A DNA stretch of 60,638 nt from Bacteroidales bacterium. Lineage in GTDB: Bacteria; Bacteroidota; Bacteroidia; Bacteroidales; UBA7960. Shown in pieces: positions 26,217 to 35,559 of this stretch. A program made the position numbers and the translations under genes. Positions within the stretch are counted from its first letter, which is position 1, and every line of letters begins with the position of its first letter. The notes beneath the pieces were generated by a model. It had not been told where the DNA came from, searched no databases, and was given only the letters and a program-made list of their open reading frames with translations. The stretch is taken from positions 1 to 60,638 of the forward strand of contig PWNO01000190.1 of the NCBI GenBank assembly GCA_003557765.1, in the 5' to 3' direction.

Positions 26217-27713
26217 ATGTTAAAACAAAGGCTGCAACAGAAGTTAATGCAGAAGCTGTCTCCGCAACAGATCCAGCTGATGAAGCTGTTGCAGGTGCCT
26301 GCACTGTTGCTTGATCAGCGCATTAAGCAGGAAATTGAAGAAAACCCTGCGTTGGAAGAAGGGGAGGATTTATATGAAGAGGCTGAATACCAGGACAATA
26401 ATGACGATGATTACGACAGTGCAATGGAAACGGGCAAGGAAGCCGGAGAAGAAGAGGCTGCCCAGCAAGCTGAGGATGAATTTGACTTTGATGACTATAT
26501 TGATGACGAAGAGATTCCTGATTATAAGTTGCATGCCAACAACACCTCAGCAGATGATGAAACCAGAGAAATGCCTTTTGTGGCCGGGCCGAGCCCGCAG
26601 GAAGCCTTGCATGCCCAGTTGGGTTTGCGCGACCTTAACGAACGTGAGTACCTTATCGCCTCCCATATCATCGGCAACATCGATGATTCCGGTTACCTGC
26701 AACGCGACATCCATTCGTTGATCGATGACCTGGCTTTTAATCAGAACATTCAGACCGATTTTGCTGAAGTGCTCGACCTGTTGCGCCTGATCCAGGAGTT
26801 TGACCCACCGGGTGTGGGAGCCAGGGATCTCCAGGAGTGCCTCTTGTTGCAGATCCGCCGTAAGGCGCCAAAGACAAAACCCATCCAACATGCCACCCTG
26901 ATCCTGGAAAAAAACTTCAATGATTTCACCAGGAAGCATTATGACAAGATCAGGAAAAAGCATAATCTTACCGATGAAGACTTGAAGGCGTCCATTGATG
27001 AGATCCTCAAGCTAAACCCCAAACCAGGGAGTGCCCTTATGGAAGGAAGAGGCGCACAATATGTGGTTCCCGACTTCATCGTGTCGCATAACGACGGGGA
27101 GCTGGAGCTTATGCTTAACAGCCATAATGCCCCGGATCTGCGTATTAACCGGACTTATTCGGAGATGTTCCGTGCCATGGCAGAATCCAGAGGCAAGGTC
27201 GACAAACGCCAGAAAGAAGCCCTTTCTTTTGTGAAACAAAAACTCGACAGTGCCAAATGGTTCATTGATGCGATCAAACAGCGTCAGAACACCCTGATGG
27301 TCACCATGCAGGCGATCCTGGAGTTTCAACGGGAGTATTTTCTCACCGGAGATGAAACCAAGCTAAAGCCCATGATCCTCAAAGACATTGCAGACATGGT
27401 GCAGCTCGACATTTCAACCATTTCACGTGTGGCCAACAGCAAGTATGTGCAAACCCCCTTTGGCACCTTCCTGCTCAAAGAGTTTTTCTCGGAGTCCCTG
27501 CAGACCGACAAAGGTGAAGAGGTGTCTACCCGTGAAGTTAAAAAGATTTTACAGGATTGCATTGATGCTGAGGACAAGAAGAAACCCCTCACCGATGATC
27601 AGCTGGCTGCCATCCTCAAAGAGAAGGGATACAACATTGCGCGGCGCACGGTGGCCAAATATCGTGAACAGCTGGATATCCCCGTAGCACGTTTAAGAAA
27701 AGAGCTGGTATAA
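26217..27713 (+). CDS. rpoN: RNA polymerase sigma-54 factor
   Basis: Sigma-54 directs transcription from -24/-12 promoters and needs an AAA+ activator. The 498-residue protein has region I (LKQRLQQKLMQKLSPQQIQLMKLLQVP) and an acidic, Asp/Glu-rich region II (about 45-105). Region III follows with the core-binding and HTH parts (DIADMVQLDISTISRVANSKYVQTPFGTFLLKEFF), ending in the RpoN box (ARRTVAKYREQL). No sigma-54 activator is encoded here. The PAP2-like membrane gene starts on the next base after its stop. Confidence 0.96.
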   Translation: MLKQRLQQKLMQKLSPQQIQLMKLLQVPALLLDQRIKQEIEENPALEEGEDLYEEAEYQDNNDDDYDSAMETGKEAGEEEAAQQAEDEFDFDDYIDDEEIPDYKLHANNTSADDETREMPFVAGPSPQEALHAQLGLRDLNEREYLIASHIIGNIDDSGYLQRDIHSLIDDLAFNQNIQTDFAEVLDLLRLIQEFDPPGVGARDLQECLLLQIRRKAPKTKPIQHATLILEKNFNDFTRKHYDKIRKKHNLTDEDLKASIDEILKLNPKPGSALMEGRGAQYVVPDFIVSHNDGELELMLNSHNAPDLRINRTYSEMFRAMAESRGKVDKRQKEALSFVKQKLDSAKWFIDAIKQRQNTLMVTMQAILEFQREYFLTGDETKLKPMILKDIADMVQLDISTISRVANSKYVQTPFGTFLLKEFFSESLQTDKGEEVSTREVKKILQDCIDAEDKKKPLTDDQLAAILKEKGYNIARRTVAKYREQLDIPVARLRKELV

Positions 27714-28340
27714 ATGGAGCGTTTGGTTGATGGCGTTGCCCGGGTGTTCAGCACCTTGTTTCACCCCCTCATCCTGCCCACCGTCGGGCTGTTCATCCTG
27801 TTTCGACTCAACACTTACATCAACCTGACGCTACCCGTGGAAGTGCGACGCTATGTGCTGCTGATGGTGTTTGTCAATACGGCCATCCTGCCGGTCTTGT
27901 CGGTACTTGTCCTGAAACGCACCGGCCATGTCCGGGACTACCTCCTGCGCGAACGGGCTGAACGACTGTTTCCCCTGATGGTCGCGGCAGTCACCTTCTT
28001 CATGACCTATTACCTGTTGCGGCAGTTGCGACTTCCCGGCCTGATCGATTTTTTCATGATGGGGGCCACGCTGCTTGTGCTTCTGAGTCTCGTGATCTCC
28101 TTTCGCTGGAAAATCAGTATCCATATGGTCTCCCTGGGAGGCCTTACCGGCTTTTTTATCGCGACCGCCCTGCTGCTCCAGCCCAATATGCATCTGCTGA
28201 TTATGATCACATGCTTTGTATCCGGATTGACAGCCGCTTCCCGGCTTCACCTAAAAGCACACAAGCCAGCGGAGGTTTATATTGGATACTTGCTTGGCGC
28301 GCTGGTGATGATCACGCTCTATCTTTACCTCAGGGTTTAA
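27714..28340 (+). CDS. PAP2-like integral membrane protein
   Basis: The 208-residue protein has about six hydrophobic segments. The C-terminal SRLHLKAHKPAEVYIGYLLG matches the third motif of PAP2 phosphatases (SRxxxxxH...D), but the first motif KxxxxxxRP and the SGH motif are not evident. It may be a degenerate, possibly inactive, PAP2-type protein. The ATG follows the rpoN stop codon with no gap, so the two are cotranscribed. Confidence 0.65.
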   Translation: MERLVDGVARVFSTLFHPLILPTVGLFILFRLNTYINLTLPVEVRRYVLLMVFVNTAILPVLSVLVLKRTGHVRDYLLRERAERLFPLMVAAVTFFMTYYLLRQLRLPGLIDFFMMGATLLVLLSLVISFRWKISIHMVSLGGLTGFFIATALLLQPNMHLLIMITCFVSGLTAASRLHLKAHKPAEVYIGYLLGALVMITLYLYLRV

Positions 28341-28487
28341 AGGATTAAAGAGATCAAAGGGATTTGTAAAATAACCTGCAAAAGGAGAGACGATGCGTTT
28401 TTGTGCTCACCGGGGCTTAACCACATTACCCAATTAAACCCGGGGCTATCCGAAACATTTGGGCAACACAATTAATCCTGGAGGTCC

Positions 28488-29315
28488 TTAAAATAGAATG
28501 AAAGTAAAACCCAAAGATATTGGCCGCATCTCTTCTGCACTGTTATCTTCAAAAAGGTCGGTAAGCGGATAGGAAAATTGCAGGTTGACTCGTCCGTAGC
28601 CGATCATGGCCGTTAGGCCGATGCGAAAATCAGCGATGTTTTCCAGCTTGTGCTCCTTAATCTTCGTGCTGCGCGGCACCGCATCCATGTCATGCGGAGC
28701 ATCCGGGATGAACTGAATCCCACCTGGTGCTGAAAAATAGGTCTTGCCTTCATATTTGGTGTGGGCATTTACCAGGTAGCCAGCCCTGATGCCTGCATAC
28801 AAGCGAAATGTCCGTTCCAGGTCGCGGGAGCGGAAGCGAAACTGCACAGGCACATCAATATAGTTCAGGCTGATCTTGTTTTTGTCATAGTCGAGCTGTA
28901 TGGGATAAAAATCATGTTTGTCTTCCTGCGGATTATAGAGGTATTGGTGATCGCTGTAGAGGTTATGGCTTGTGAAGCCCAGTCCTGCGGCCACACTGAA
29001 GTTGCTCCGGCCAAGGGGCATGTCCTGCATGGCCTCAATGTTGATGCCGCGCTGGATGGTTTTCAGATCCATCCCTGACGGAGTGTCCAGCCATATATCT
29101 GAAAACAGGGTTACCATGAAGCGGTCTATGGGATGCATGCGTGGCGGCAAAAAAACGTCTGCTTCTATATTGACCTCCTGGTTATCTTGCCATTCGTTCA
29201 TGGTGAAGACAGTCGCAACCCGGTTGTCAGATTGCATATAAAGCGGTTCAAAAGCTTTTGCAGAAACGGATGCCAGGATCAGGATGATCGCCATGAAGAA
29301 AAGGAGTCTTTGCAT
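28488..29315 (-). CDS. Outer-membrane beta-barrel protein, porin-like
   Basis: The 275-residue protein has a signal peptide (MQRLLFFMAIILILASVSAKA) and ends with PISLGFTFILF, an aromatic beta-signal. The alternating hydrophobic pattern across the chain (LYAGIRAGYLVNAHTKYEGK, FRIGLTAMIGYGRVNLQFSYP) matches the Bacteroidetes PF13568-type outer-membrane beta-barrel domain. Function unknown. Confidence 0.8.
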   Translation of the reverse strand: MQRLLFFMAIILILASVSAKAFEPLYMQSDNRVATVFTMNEWQDNQEVNIEADVFLPPRMHPIDRFMVTLFSDIWLDTPSGMDLKTIQRGINIEAMQDMPLGRSNFSVAAGLGFTSHNLYSDHQYLYNPQEDKHDFYPIQLDYDKNKISLNYIDVPVQFRFRSRDLERTFRLYAGIRAGYLVNAHTKYEGKTYFSAPGGIQFIPDAPHDMDAVPRSTKIKEHKLENIADFRIGLTAMIGYGRVNLQFSYPLTDLFEDNSAEEMRPISLGFTFILF

Positions 29316-29432
29316 ATGTAAGGGCTTTATCAGATTATCAACATGCTAAAATGCATAAGAAGTCAGCTTATGTAAAGGTATACATTTTCTGGCAATAATT
29401 TGTTCACCTAAGCCAGCCGGCCGATCAGGATG

Positions 29433-30377
29433 CTAAAAGTCCATATACTTTTCAAAAGATGCCCAGTAAGGCATTGACACCTTCATTTCCCTTCCGGTTT
29501 TCAGCACGTTTTCGAACTGGCTTTTTTTCTCTGCTTCGCCGTATTTCATGTGTGCGTCGAGGGCTGCCTGTACTTCTTCACCCATGCCGGCGGCAATCAT
29601 CCGGGTGAGCAGAAACGAGGGAACAAAAAACCTGTTTAACGGAAAAAACGCTGCTTTTCCTGCGCCTTTTTTCCTGCAAATCTTCTGCCCTTCCTTCAGC
29701 GCCTGGATGTATTGCTTAAGCAAGGTTTTATTTCCCGCCAGCAGCCTGGCTCCGCCTGCCTTGCTTAACAGGCCCGGTGTGATAGCCGATATCAGGTAAC
29801 GACTGCAAAGGTAATCGCGCATCTTATGATGGATCTTAGGCTGCATGCCTGCCTTTTTTAACAGTTCAGCAAACCGCATGGTCCGCTCGCTCGACTTGCC
29901 ATTAGGCTCTCCGATCATGGTATGGCCTTTTCTGAAAAGATAGGTGCTGATGCCGTTATCCAGGTGGCCGCCCATCACCATTTCAGGGTATCCCAAAAAG
30001 TACCTGCCACGGGGAAGCAGCTTGTTGGCCAGGTGAAGTTCATCCCAGATGTTGCCGAGAAAAAGAATGTCTGCGGCACCTGAATGCTTTGCCACAAAGG
30101 GAATCACATCGTGCCACTGGTTGCTACGCACACTGACAATGATGAGGTCAAAAGCTTGTTTGGGGTGCAGGTTGTCAATCACCTTGGGCCGGAACACGGT
30201 GTTGCCGTGATCCGATTGCCTCCCCCGCATGTCGCTGTAGGTGATGGCCTGGCCGGAATTTGCATAGCGCACCATGCGAAGCTTCCGCACGAATAGCGTT
30301 ACGTCAAAGCCGGCTTCAGCCAGCTGCCAGGCGTAGGTGGTGCCTATCACACCTGCACCGAAAACCAAAATTCTCAT
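29433..30377 (-). CDS. Ketopantoate reductase/ApbA-PanE family protein
   Basis: The 314-residue protein begins with an NADP-binding Rossmann fold (MRILVFGAGVIGTTYAWQLAEAGFDVTLFVR). The N-terminal region resembles 2-dehydropantoate 2-reductase, which makes pantoate for coenzyme A. The C-terminal half (LLSKAGGARLLAGNKTLLKQ) is compatible with that family but I do not see the full catalytic set, and no other pan genes are adjacent. It may be a paralog with a different substrate. Confidence 0.7.
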   Translation of the reverse strand: MRILVFGAGVIGTTYAWQLAEAGFDVTLFVRKLRMVRYANSGQAITYSDMRGRQSDHGNTVFRPKVIDNLHPKQAFDLIIVSVRSNQWHDVIPFVAKHSGAADILFLGNIWDELHLANKLLPRGRYFLGYPEMVMGGHLDNGISTYLFRKGHTMIGEPNGKSSERTMRFAELLKKAGMQPKIHHKMRDYLCSRYLISAITPGLLSKAGGARLLAGNKTLLKQYIQALKEGQKICRKKGAGKAAFFPLNRFFVPSFLLTRMIAAGMGEEVQAALDAHMKYGEAEKKSQFENVLKTGREMKVSMPYWASFEKYMDF

Positions 30378-30390
30378 GTGATTATAATTA

Positions 30391-30430
30391 ATGTCAAAAT
30401 ATCAAAATGTCAAAATGTCGAAATGTCCCA
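30391..30430 (+). repeat. 8-bp unit array (ATGTCAAA type), copy O1
   Basis: Five units in exact 8-bp register: ATGTCAAA, ATATCAAA, ATGTCAAA, ATGTCGAA, ATGTCCCA. They sit 14 bp upstream of the reductase-like start codon. Confidence 0.75.
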
Positions 30431-30569
30431 ATAATCGTCCCCTTGTGCATCAAAAATCCTGACCAGGTTGTTCTTCATAAAAAAATCTCTTCAAAAATAA
30501 GAACACTTCCGCATATTTTGCATTATTTTTACGGATTATCCTGATCTGCGTGCCCATTTTTTCGGCCTT

Positions 30570-32687
30570 ATGTCTCATATCACAGGAAAAGCGTATCTCG
30601 ACACCCCTATTGAATACCTGAAAGGGGTTGGTCCCAAGCGTGCTGAGTTGCTGCGGGCAGAGGCAGACATCCACACGTTTCATGACCTGATCACCTATTA
30701 CCCTTTCAGATACATAGACCGCAGCCGGTTCCATAAAATACAGGAAGTTACTGCCGACATCCCATATGTGCAGATCCGGGGAGTGATATCCCACATTCAG
30801 CTGCATGGGCGCCATCGAACCACCCGGATGACTGCCAGGCTGAGTGATGACACCGGCAGGATGGAGTTGGTCTGGTTCAGGGGGATACAGTGGTTGAAAG
30901 ACCAGTTTAAGCCGGGTGTGGAATACATCGTGTTTGGGAAGCCAAGTCCTTTTGGCGATGGTTATTCCATCGCGCATCCAGAAGTGGAGCCTGTCACCCC
31001 TGGTGCCATTAACCAGGGATCACAGATGCAACCGGTGTATCCCTCCACCGAGAAACTGAAGTCCAGGGGTTTGGATAGCCGGGGGATCGGAAAGCTGCTA
31101 AAGACCCTGATCCCCACAGCAAAAAAACACATCCGCGAGTCTCTTCCTGTGCAAGTGATCGACTCCCTCAGCCTGCTACCCAAGCAGGAAGCCTTGGTGC
31201 ACGTGCACTTTCCTGAAGATACACTCAAGCTGAAAAAAGCCCGGGCAAGGCTTAAGTTTGAGGAGCTGTTCTACATTCAGCTCAACCTCTTGCGGCAAAA
31301 GTTGTTGCGCAATGAGAAGGCGACCGGATATTTATTTCCTGACATTGGTGATCATTTCAACAACTTCTATCACCACCGCCTGACCTTCTCGCTTACCGGC
31401 GCGCAGAAGCGGGTGCTGAAGGAAATCAGGGGGGATACCTTGTCGGGCAGGCAGATGAACCGTTTGCTACAGGGCGACGTGGGCAGCGGTAAGACGGTGG
31501 TGGCCGTGATGAGCATGCTGATGGCGCTGGACAATGGCTTTCAGGCTTCGCTGATGGCGCCCACCGAGATCCTGGCATTCCAGCATTACGAGTCGGTGAG
31601 ATCAATGCTCGACAGCCTGGGCATCAGGGTTGGACTGCTTACCGGCTCTACAAAGGCCGCGGAACGAAAAACCATGTTGCGCGACCTGGAGGCAGGTCAT
31701 CTGCAAATCCTGATTGGCACGCATGCCTTGATAGAGGATGTGGTGCGCTTCCATAAGCTTGGCATGGTAGTGATCGACGAGCAGCATCGTTTTGGCGTGG
31801 CCCAGCGTGCCCGGTTATGGGAAAAGAGCGAGGTGCTGCCCCATGTGCTCGTGATGACTGCCACACCGATACCGCGCACCCTGGCAATGACCCTTTATGG
31901 AGATCTGGATGTGTCGGTGATTGATGAATTGCCTCCGGGACGCAAGCCCATCAAAACCGTTCATCAATACGACCGCAGCCGGTTAAAGGTTTTTGGTTTC
32001 ATGCGCGACCAGATCAGGAAGGGTCGCCAGGTTTACATTGTCTATCCCCTGATCAAAGAGTCAGAAAAGCTCGACCTTAAGGACCTCCACGATGGCTATG
32101 AGAGTGTTGTGCGGGAATTTCCGGCGCCGGATTATGCTGTAAGCATTGTCCATGGCAAGATGAAACCGGCTGATAAGGATTACGAGATGCAACGCTTCGT
32201 GGATGGGCAGACCCAGATCATGGTGGCGACCACCGTGATCGAGGTAGGCATTGATGTGCCGAATGCTTCCGTGATGGTGATTGAAAGCGCTGAGCGGTTT
32301 GGACTGTCGCAGCTTCATCAGCTGCGTGGCCGGGTGGGCCGGGGTGCAGACCAGTCTTATTGCATCCTGATGTCGAAAGATGAGCTCAGTGCCGATGCGC
32401 GGAAGCGGCTGTCGGTGATGGTATCGAGCAATGACGGTTTTGAAATTGCTGAGACCGATTTACAGCTTCGTGGCCCTGGCGACCTGCAGGGCACCCAGCA
32501 GAGCGGGATCCTGGATCTGAAGATTGCTGACCTTACCGAGGATGAGCCCATCCTGAAATATGCCAGGGATCAGGCCAGGCAGCTGCTTAAAAAAGACCCG
32601 GAGCTGACAGACAGTGCCCACGCGGTCGTACGTCGCCGCCTGCAGGAGCTATATCCCGATAAACTGTTCTGGGGCCGAATCAGTTAG
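30570..32687 (+). CDS. recG: ATP-dependent DNA helicase RecG
   Basis: RecG remodels stalled forks and branched DNA. The 705-residue length is typical. The N-terminal wedge OB domain (YVQIRGVISHIQLHGRHRTTRM) precedes the two-lobed helicase: Walker A QGDVGSGKTVVAV, DEQH box VVIDEQHRFGV, motif III TATPIPRTLAMTL. Motifs V/VI follow as TTVIEVGIDVPNASVMVIE and QLHQLRGRVGRG. The C-terminal segment DLQLRGPGDLQGTQQSG is the RecG-specific tail region. Confidence 0.96.
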   Translation: MSHITGKAYLDTPIEYLKGVGPKRAELLRAEADIHTFHDLITYYPFRYIDRSRFHKIQEVTADIPYVQIRGVISHIQLHGRHRTTRMTARLSDDTGRMELVWFRGIQWLKDQFKPGVEYIVFGKPSPFGDGYSIAHPEVEPVTPGAINQGSQMQPVYPSTEKLKSRGLDSRGIGKLLKTLIPTAKKHIRESLPVQVIDSLSLLPKQEALVHVHFPEDTLKLKKARARLKFEELFYIQLNLLRQKLLRNEKATGYLFPDIGDHFNNFYHHRLTFSLTGAQKRVLKEIRGDTLSGRQMNRLLQGDVGSGKTVVAVMSMLMALDNGFQASLMAPTEILAFQHYESVRSMLDSLGIRVGLLTGSTKAAERKTMLRDLEAGHLQILIGTHALIEDVVRFHKLGMVVIDEQHRFGVAQRARLWEKSEVLPHVLVMTATPIPRTLAMTLYGDLDVSVIDELPPGRKPIKTVHQYDRSRLKVFGFMRDQIRKGRQVYIVYPLIKESEKLDLKDLHDGYESVVREFPAPDYAVSIVHGKMKPADKDYEMQRFVDGQTQIMVATTVIEVGIDVPNASVMVIESAERFGLSQLHQLRGRVGRGADQSYCILMSKDELSADARKRLSVMVSSNDGFEIAETDLQLRGPGDLQGTQQSGILDLKIADLTEDEPILKYARDQARQLLKKDPELTDSAHAVVRRRLQELYPDKLFWGRIS

Positions 32688-32714
32688 CACACACCGGGAA
32701 ACCTGAACGCCCCT

Positions 32715-32767
32715 TGTGACAATAATCATTCTCGTGTGTGTCAAAATATTGGCATGGCTCGTTTCAT
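32715..32767 (+). repeat. R repeat, copy 3
   Basis: The unit carries CAATAATCATT, CGTGTGTGTCA, TTGGCATGGCTCG and TTTCAT in the R order and spacing, between recG and tonB. Confidence 0.65.
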
Positions 32768-32840
32768 CCTGTTTAATGCAGCGCATCCACAGGTTCGACG
32801 CTCACGATGCAATCAGGAAAGGAAGGGTTATAAATGAGAA

Positions 32841-32867
32841 GCCGCTCCTGGATAATCCAGGAACGGC
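32841..32867 (-). terminator. Hairpin after tonB gene
   Basis: Arms GCCGCTCCTGG and CCAGGAACGGC (one mismatch) enclose a 5-nt loop, 36 bp after the tonB stop. The T run is weak, so it is only a candidate terminator. Confidence 0.4.
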
Positions 32868-32902
32868 TGTCTCGGGTTGGGGGTAATCTATATTTGTGTT
32901 GC

Positions 32903-33580
32903 TTAGTTAAGCCTGAATCGGATGGGCATGTTAAACTGTACCCTTACTGGCTGGCCTCTTTGCCGGCCTGGTTCCCAGCGGGGCATCATTCGAACTACCC
33001 TGACGGCTTCTTCATCGCATCCGCCACCGATACCACGCAGCACGCGGACATCGGTTACGCTTCCATCGGTTTCCACAACAAAGGTCACAAACACTGTTCC
33101 CTGGATGCCGGCTTCGCGTGCCATGGTGGGGTAACGAAGGTTGTCTTCGAGAAACCTTTGCCTGGCTTCCTCACCACCGGGAAACTCCGGTTGGTCTTCT
33201 ACCACGGTAAAGATCACCTCTTCGTCCACCTCTTCCTCTTCTTCAATCTGGATGGGGGTAAACTCCTGTACCTCAGTAAACACATCGGCATCGATATCAA
33301 TGGTAAACTCCTCTTCAAGCTCCACATCATCATCTACGATGATAAGCTCCTGTGAGGGCTCCGGTGGAGGAGGGGGCGGGGGTTGCTCCTGACGTGTGAT
33401 CGGAATGTCTTCCTCCTCGATGAAGTCAATCTCAAGTGTGCCGAGATCAACCCGGGTGCGCTCGTATTGCCTCCACTCGAAGGCAACAAGCGTAGCAGCA
33501 AGCGCAAACGCAATCCCGATTTGCAAAAAGATGCGCTTTTTGTTCTCGAGGTCTGCTTTCGGTGTTTTTTTTGGTTCCAT
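32903..33580 (-). CDS. tonB: TonB-family energy transducer
   Basis: TonB couples the proton-motive force to outer-membrane receptors. The 225-residue protein has an N-terminal transmembrane helix (FLQIGIAFALAATLVAF, about 17-34), a Pro-rich stretch of seven prolines followed by acidic periplasmic spacing, and the C-terminal TonB domain. The latter is recognisable as FPGGEEARQRFLEDNLRYP, EAGIQGTVFVTFVVETDGSV and the tail VRVQFNMPIRFRLN. exbB/exbD are not in the window. It is the last gene of the minus-strand run after the vanZ-like gene, with a 108-bp gap. Confidence 0.92.
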   Translation of the reverse strand: MEPKKTPKADLENKKRIFLQIGIAFALAATLVAFEWRQYERTRVDLGTLEIDFIEEEDIPITRQEQPPPPPPPEPSQELIIVDDDVELEEEFTIDIDADVFTEVQEFTPIQIEEEEEVDEEVIFTVVEDQPEFPGGEEARQRFLEDNLRYPTMAREAGIQGTVFVTFVVETDGSVTDVRVLRGIGGGCDEEAVRVVRMMPRWEPGRQRGQPVRVQFNMPIRFRLN

Positions 33581-33688
33581 AATGTTTTATCTCTGGTTTG
33601 TTTTGTAGCTGTTTTACTTCGTAACCAAAACGTATCCAAATGAGTCCGCTAATATACAAAGTATTTCATAAAGTGCAAGCCACGAATA

Positions 33689-34153
33689 TTAATTTCTGCC
33701 TATAATTTTTCTAAACCTTGGTTGAAGGCCCATGGCCATCAAGAAAACACCAAAAATCGTTCCAAAGGCATTTGCGATGATGTCAGGAATGTTGCCATGT
33801 CTTTCAGGGAGGCAGCAATGTTGGTAATATTCAGTAAGGATCCCATACGCCAGTCCTATAAGCAGTGCCATCAGGATGTGCATGGCTCCATTCTGCCTGT
33901 TTCCTGCCTGTTTGCCCAGCCCCAGGATGAGTAAAACGCCTAATATGGCAAACAGAAGAAAATGAACGGCTTTGTCTGCATGCGGAAAGTCCAGCAAAGA
34001 GGTTTCGGGGATATGATCCGGTGACATGCTGATGATCACAAAAATCACCACTGCCCAAATGCTTGCCGGCAATAACCACCCCAACCTTACAAGCTTAGTG
34101 AAATCAGGCAAATCCGTGTCAGGCTTCAATGTGTTCCTTGTACTCAGCAGCAC
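33689..34153 (-). CDS. VanZ-like membrane protein
   Basis: The 154-residue product has about four hydrophobic segments and VanZ-type motifs (SPDHIPET...[17 protein letters not shown], then [17 protein letters not shown]). VanZ-family proteins sit in the membrane and in one case confer teicoplanin resistance; here the role is unknown. The start is uncertain: the GTG at 34153 lies 35 bp inside gcvH, and a later start would avoid the overlap. Confidence 0.75.
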   Translation of the reverse strand: MLLSTRNTLKPDTDLPDFTKLVRLGWLLPASIWAVVIFVIISMSPDHIPETSLLDFPHADKAVHFLLFAILGVLLILGLGKQAGNRQNGAMHILMALLIGLAYGILTEYYQHCCLPERHGNIPDIIANAFGTIFGVFLMAMGLQPRFRKIIGRN

Positions 34154-34499
34154 TTAACAGGTCATCGGCTTCAGCAAGATCAGAAACTTTGATCTTGACA
34201 ATCCAGCCTTTGTCATAAGGATCCTTGTTGATGATGTCGGGCGTGTCTTCCAGCTGCTCATTAAACTCGACAACCTCTCCGCTGACAGGCATAAACAGGT
34301 CGGAAACCGTTTTTACGGCCTCAATGGAGCCAAAGGTCTCTTCCTTGTCCAGCTCTTCACCAACAGTGTCCACCTCTATAAAGACAATGTCACCCAGCTC
34401 GCTCTGGGCAAAATCTGTGATGCCAACAGTGGCCGTGTCACCTTCAATTTTGATCCATTCGTGGTCTTTGCTGTACTTCAGATTCTCAGGAATATTCAT
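34119..34499 (-). CDS. gcvH: Glycine cleavage system H protein
   Basis: The H protein carries lipoyl-bound aminomethyl groups between the glycine cleavage enzymes and is also a lipoate relay. The ATG at 34499 gives 126 residues starting [15 protein letters not shown]; the longer frame to 34556 has no family match. Lipoyl lysine K63 lies in [14 protein letters not shown]. Its position right after the sufT-like gene fits the need for Fe-S cluster enzymes to make lipoate. No gcvT or gcvP is in the window. Confidence 0.95.
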   Translation of the reverse strand: MNIPENLKYSKDHEWIKIEGDTATVGITDFAQSELGDIVFIEVDTVGEELDKEETFGSIEAVKTVSDLFMPVSGEVVEFNEQLEDTPDIINKDPYDKGWIVKIKVSDLAEADDLLSAAEYKEHIEA

Positions 34500-34592
34500 T
34501 TTCAAGGGGTTTAAGATGGTTTTGTGTGTTGTTTCTTTTACAGGCCAAAAATACAATCATTTTTTTTACCCGCAAAAAATTAAAACAAGACC

Positions 34593-34901
34593 TTAAAACA
34601 ACCCCAGCTCCAGCATGGCTGCCTCAGACATCCGGTCCTTTGTCCACTGGGGCTCAAATACCAGTTTGACTTTAGCGTCACTTACCCCGTCGACTGCCTT
34701 GACGGCATTTGCCACCTCTGCCGGCATCTTGTCTGCCACCGGACAGTTTGGGTTAGTAAGCGTCATGGTGATGTGCACCACCCCGGCATCTTCAACAAGG
34801 ATATCGTAAATTAATCCCAGGTCATACACGTTCACCGGAATTTCCGGATCCTGCACGGATTTCAGTGCGTCGACCACAGCTTCTTTGGATACCATTTCCA
34901 T
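34593..34901 (-). CDS. sufT: SufT/MIP18-type Fe-S assembly protein (DUF59)
   Basis: The 102-residue protein carries the MIP18/DUF59 signature SVQDPEIPVNVYDLGLIYDI and a conserved cysteine in TNPNCPVADKMPAEV. Homologs assist Fe-S cluster maturation of target proteins. It sits between sufE and gcvH on the same strand, consistent with a SUF role. The gene name follows the family convention; the partner protein is unknown. Confidence 0.85.
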   Translation of the reverse strand: MEMVSKEAVVDALKSVQDPEIPVNVYDLGLIYDILVEDAGVVHITMTLTNPNCPVADKMPAEVANAVKAVDGVSDAKVKLVFEPQWTKDRMSEAAMLELGLF

Positions 34902-35097
34902 GTGTTTATGCTTTTATAAATTACTAGCAATCAACGTGTTGTGTTTTTGTTTCTTACAGCGGGTTGCAGATGATTTCACAGAGGAAAAAATCTACACATA
35001 ATGAGCATGCCCCCTCAAATATCAATCCCAATTAACCCAGATCCTCTTGCTTCCGTTCGCCTTTGCAAGGCCACAACCAGAACGCACACACTGCAAC

Positions 35098-35523
35098 TTA
35101 GTTTTTGCTCTTTTGAAATGCCAGTGCATACAGCTTCATTTGTTTGATCATGTTAAGCAGGCCATTGGAACGTGTTTGCGAGAGGTGTTCTTTCAGGCCG
35201 ATCTCATCGATAAAAACCATTTCAGCATCCACGATGTCAGCCGGGGGTTGACCGGAGAGCACACGGATCAGCAGGGCGATAATGCCCTTGGTAATCAGCG
35301 CGTCACTGTCTGCAGTGTAATATACCTTGCCATCTTCAAAGCGCGCGTGCAACCACACCTGTGCCTGGCAACCTTTAATCAGGTATTTTTCTTCCTTGTA
35401 CTGCGCATCAATTTCTGGCACCGACTTACCCAGCTCGATGAGATAATTGTATTTATCCATCCAGTCGTCGAAGAGCGCGAATTCTTCAATCACTTCCTGT
35501 TCCTTTTCCTTGATTGTTGACAT
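35098..35523 (-). CDS. sufE: SufE sulfur-acceptor protein
   Basis: SufE takes persulfide sulfur from SufS and passes it to SufBCD. The 141-residue protein has the active-site cysteine C52 in LIKGCQAQVWL and the family opening EEFALFDDWMDKYNYLIELG. It follows the small membrane gene that separates it from sufS, on the same strand. Confidence 0.93.
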   Translation of the reverse strand: MSTIKEKEQEVIEEFALFDDWMDKYNYLIELGKSVPEIDAQYKEEKYLIKGCQAQVWLHARFEDGKVYYTADSDALITKGIIALLIRVLSGQPPADIVDAEMVFIDEIGLKEHLSQTRSNGLLNMIKQMKLYALAFQKSKN

Positions 35524-35559
35524 GGGATGCTTTCGTTTTATTATTGGGTTTTGGTCGAA

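Noticed and set aside
30391..30430. CRISPR-like array
   Set aside because: Units are 8 bp, degenerate and contiguous without spacers; no cas genes occur in the window.
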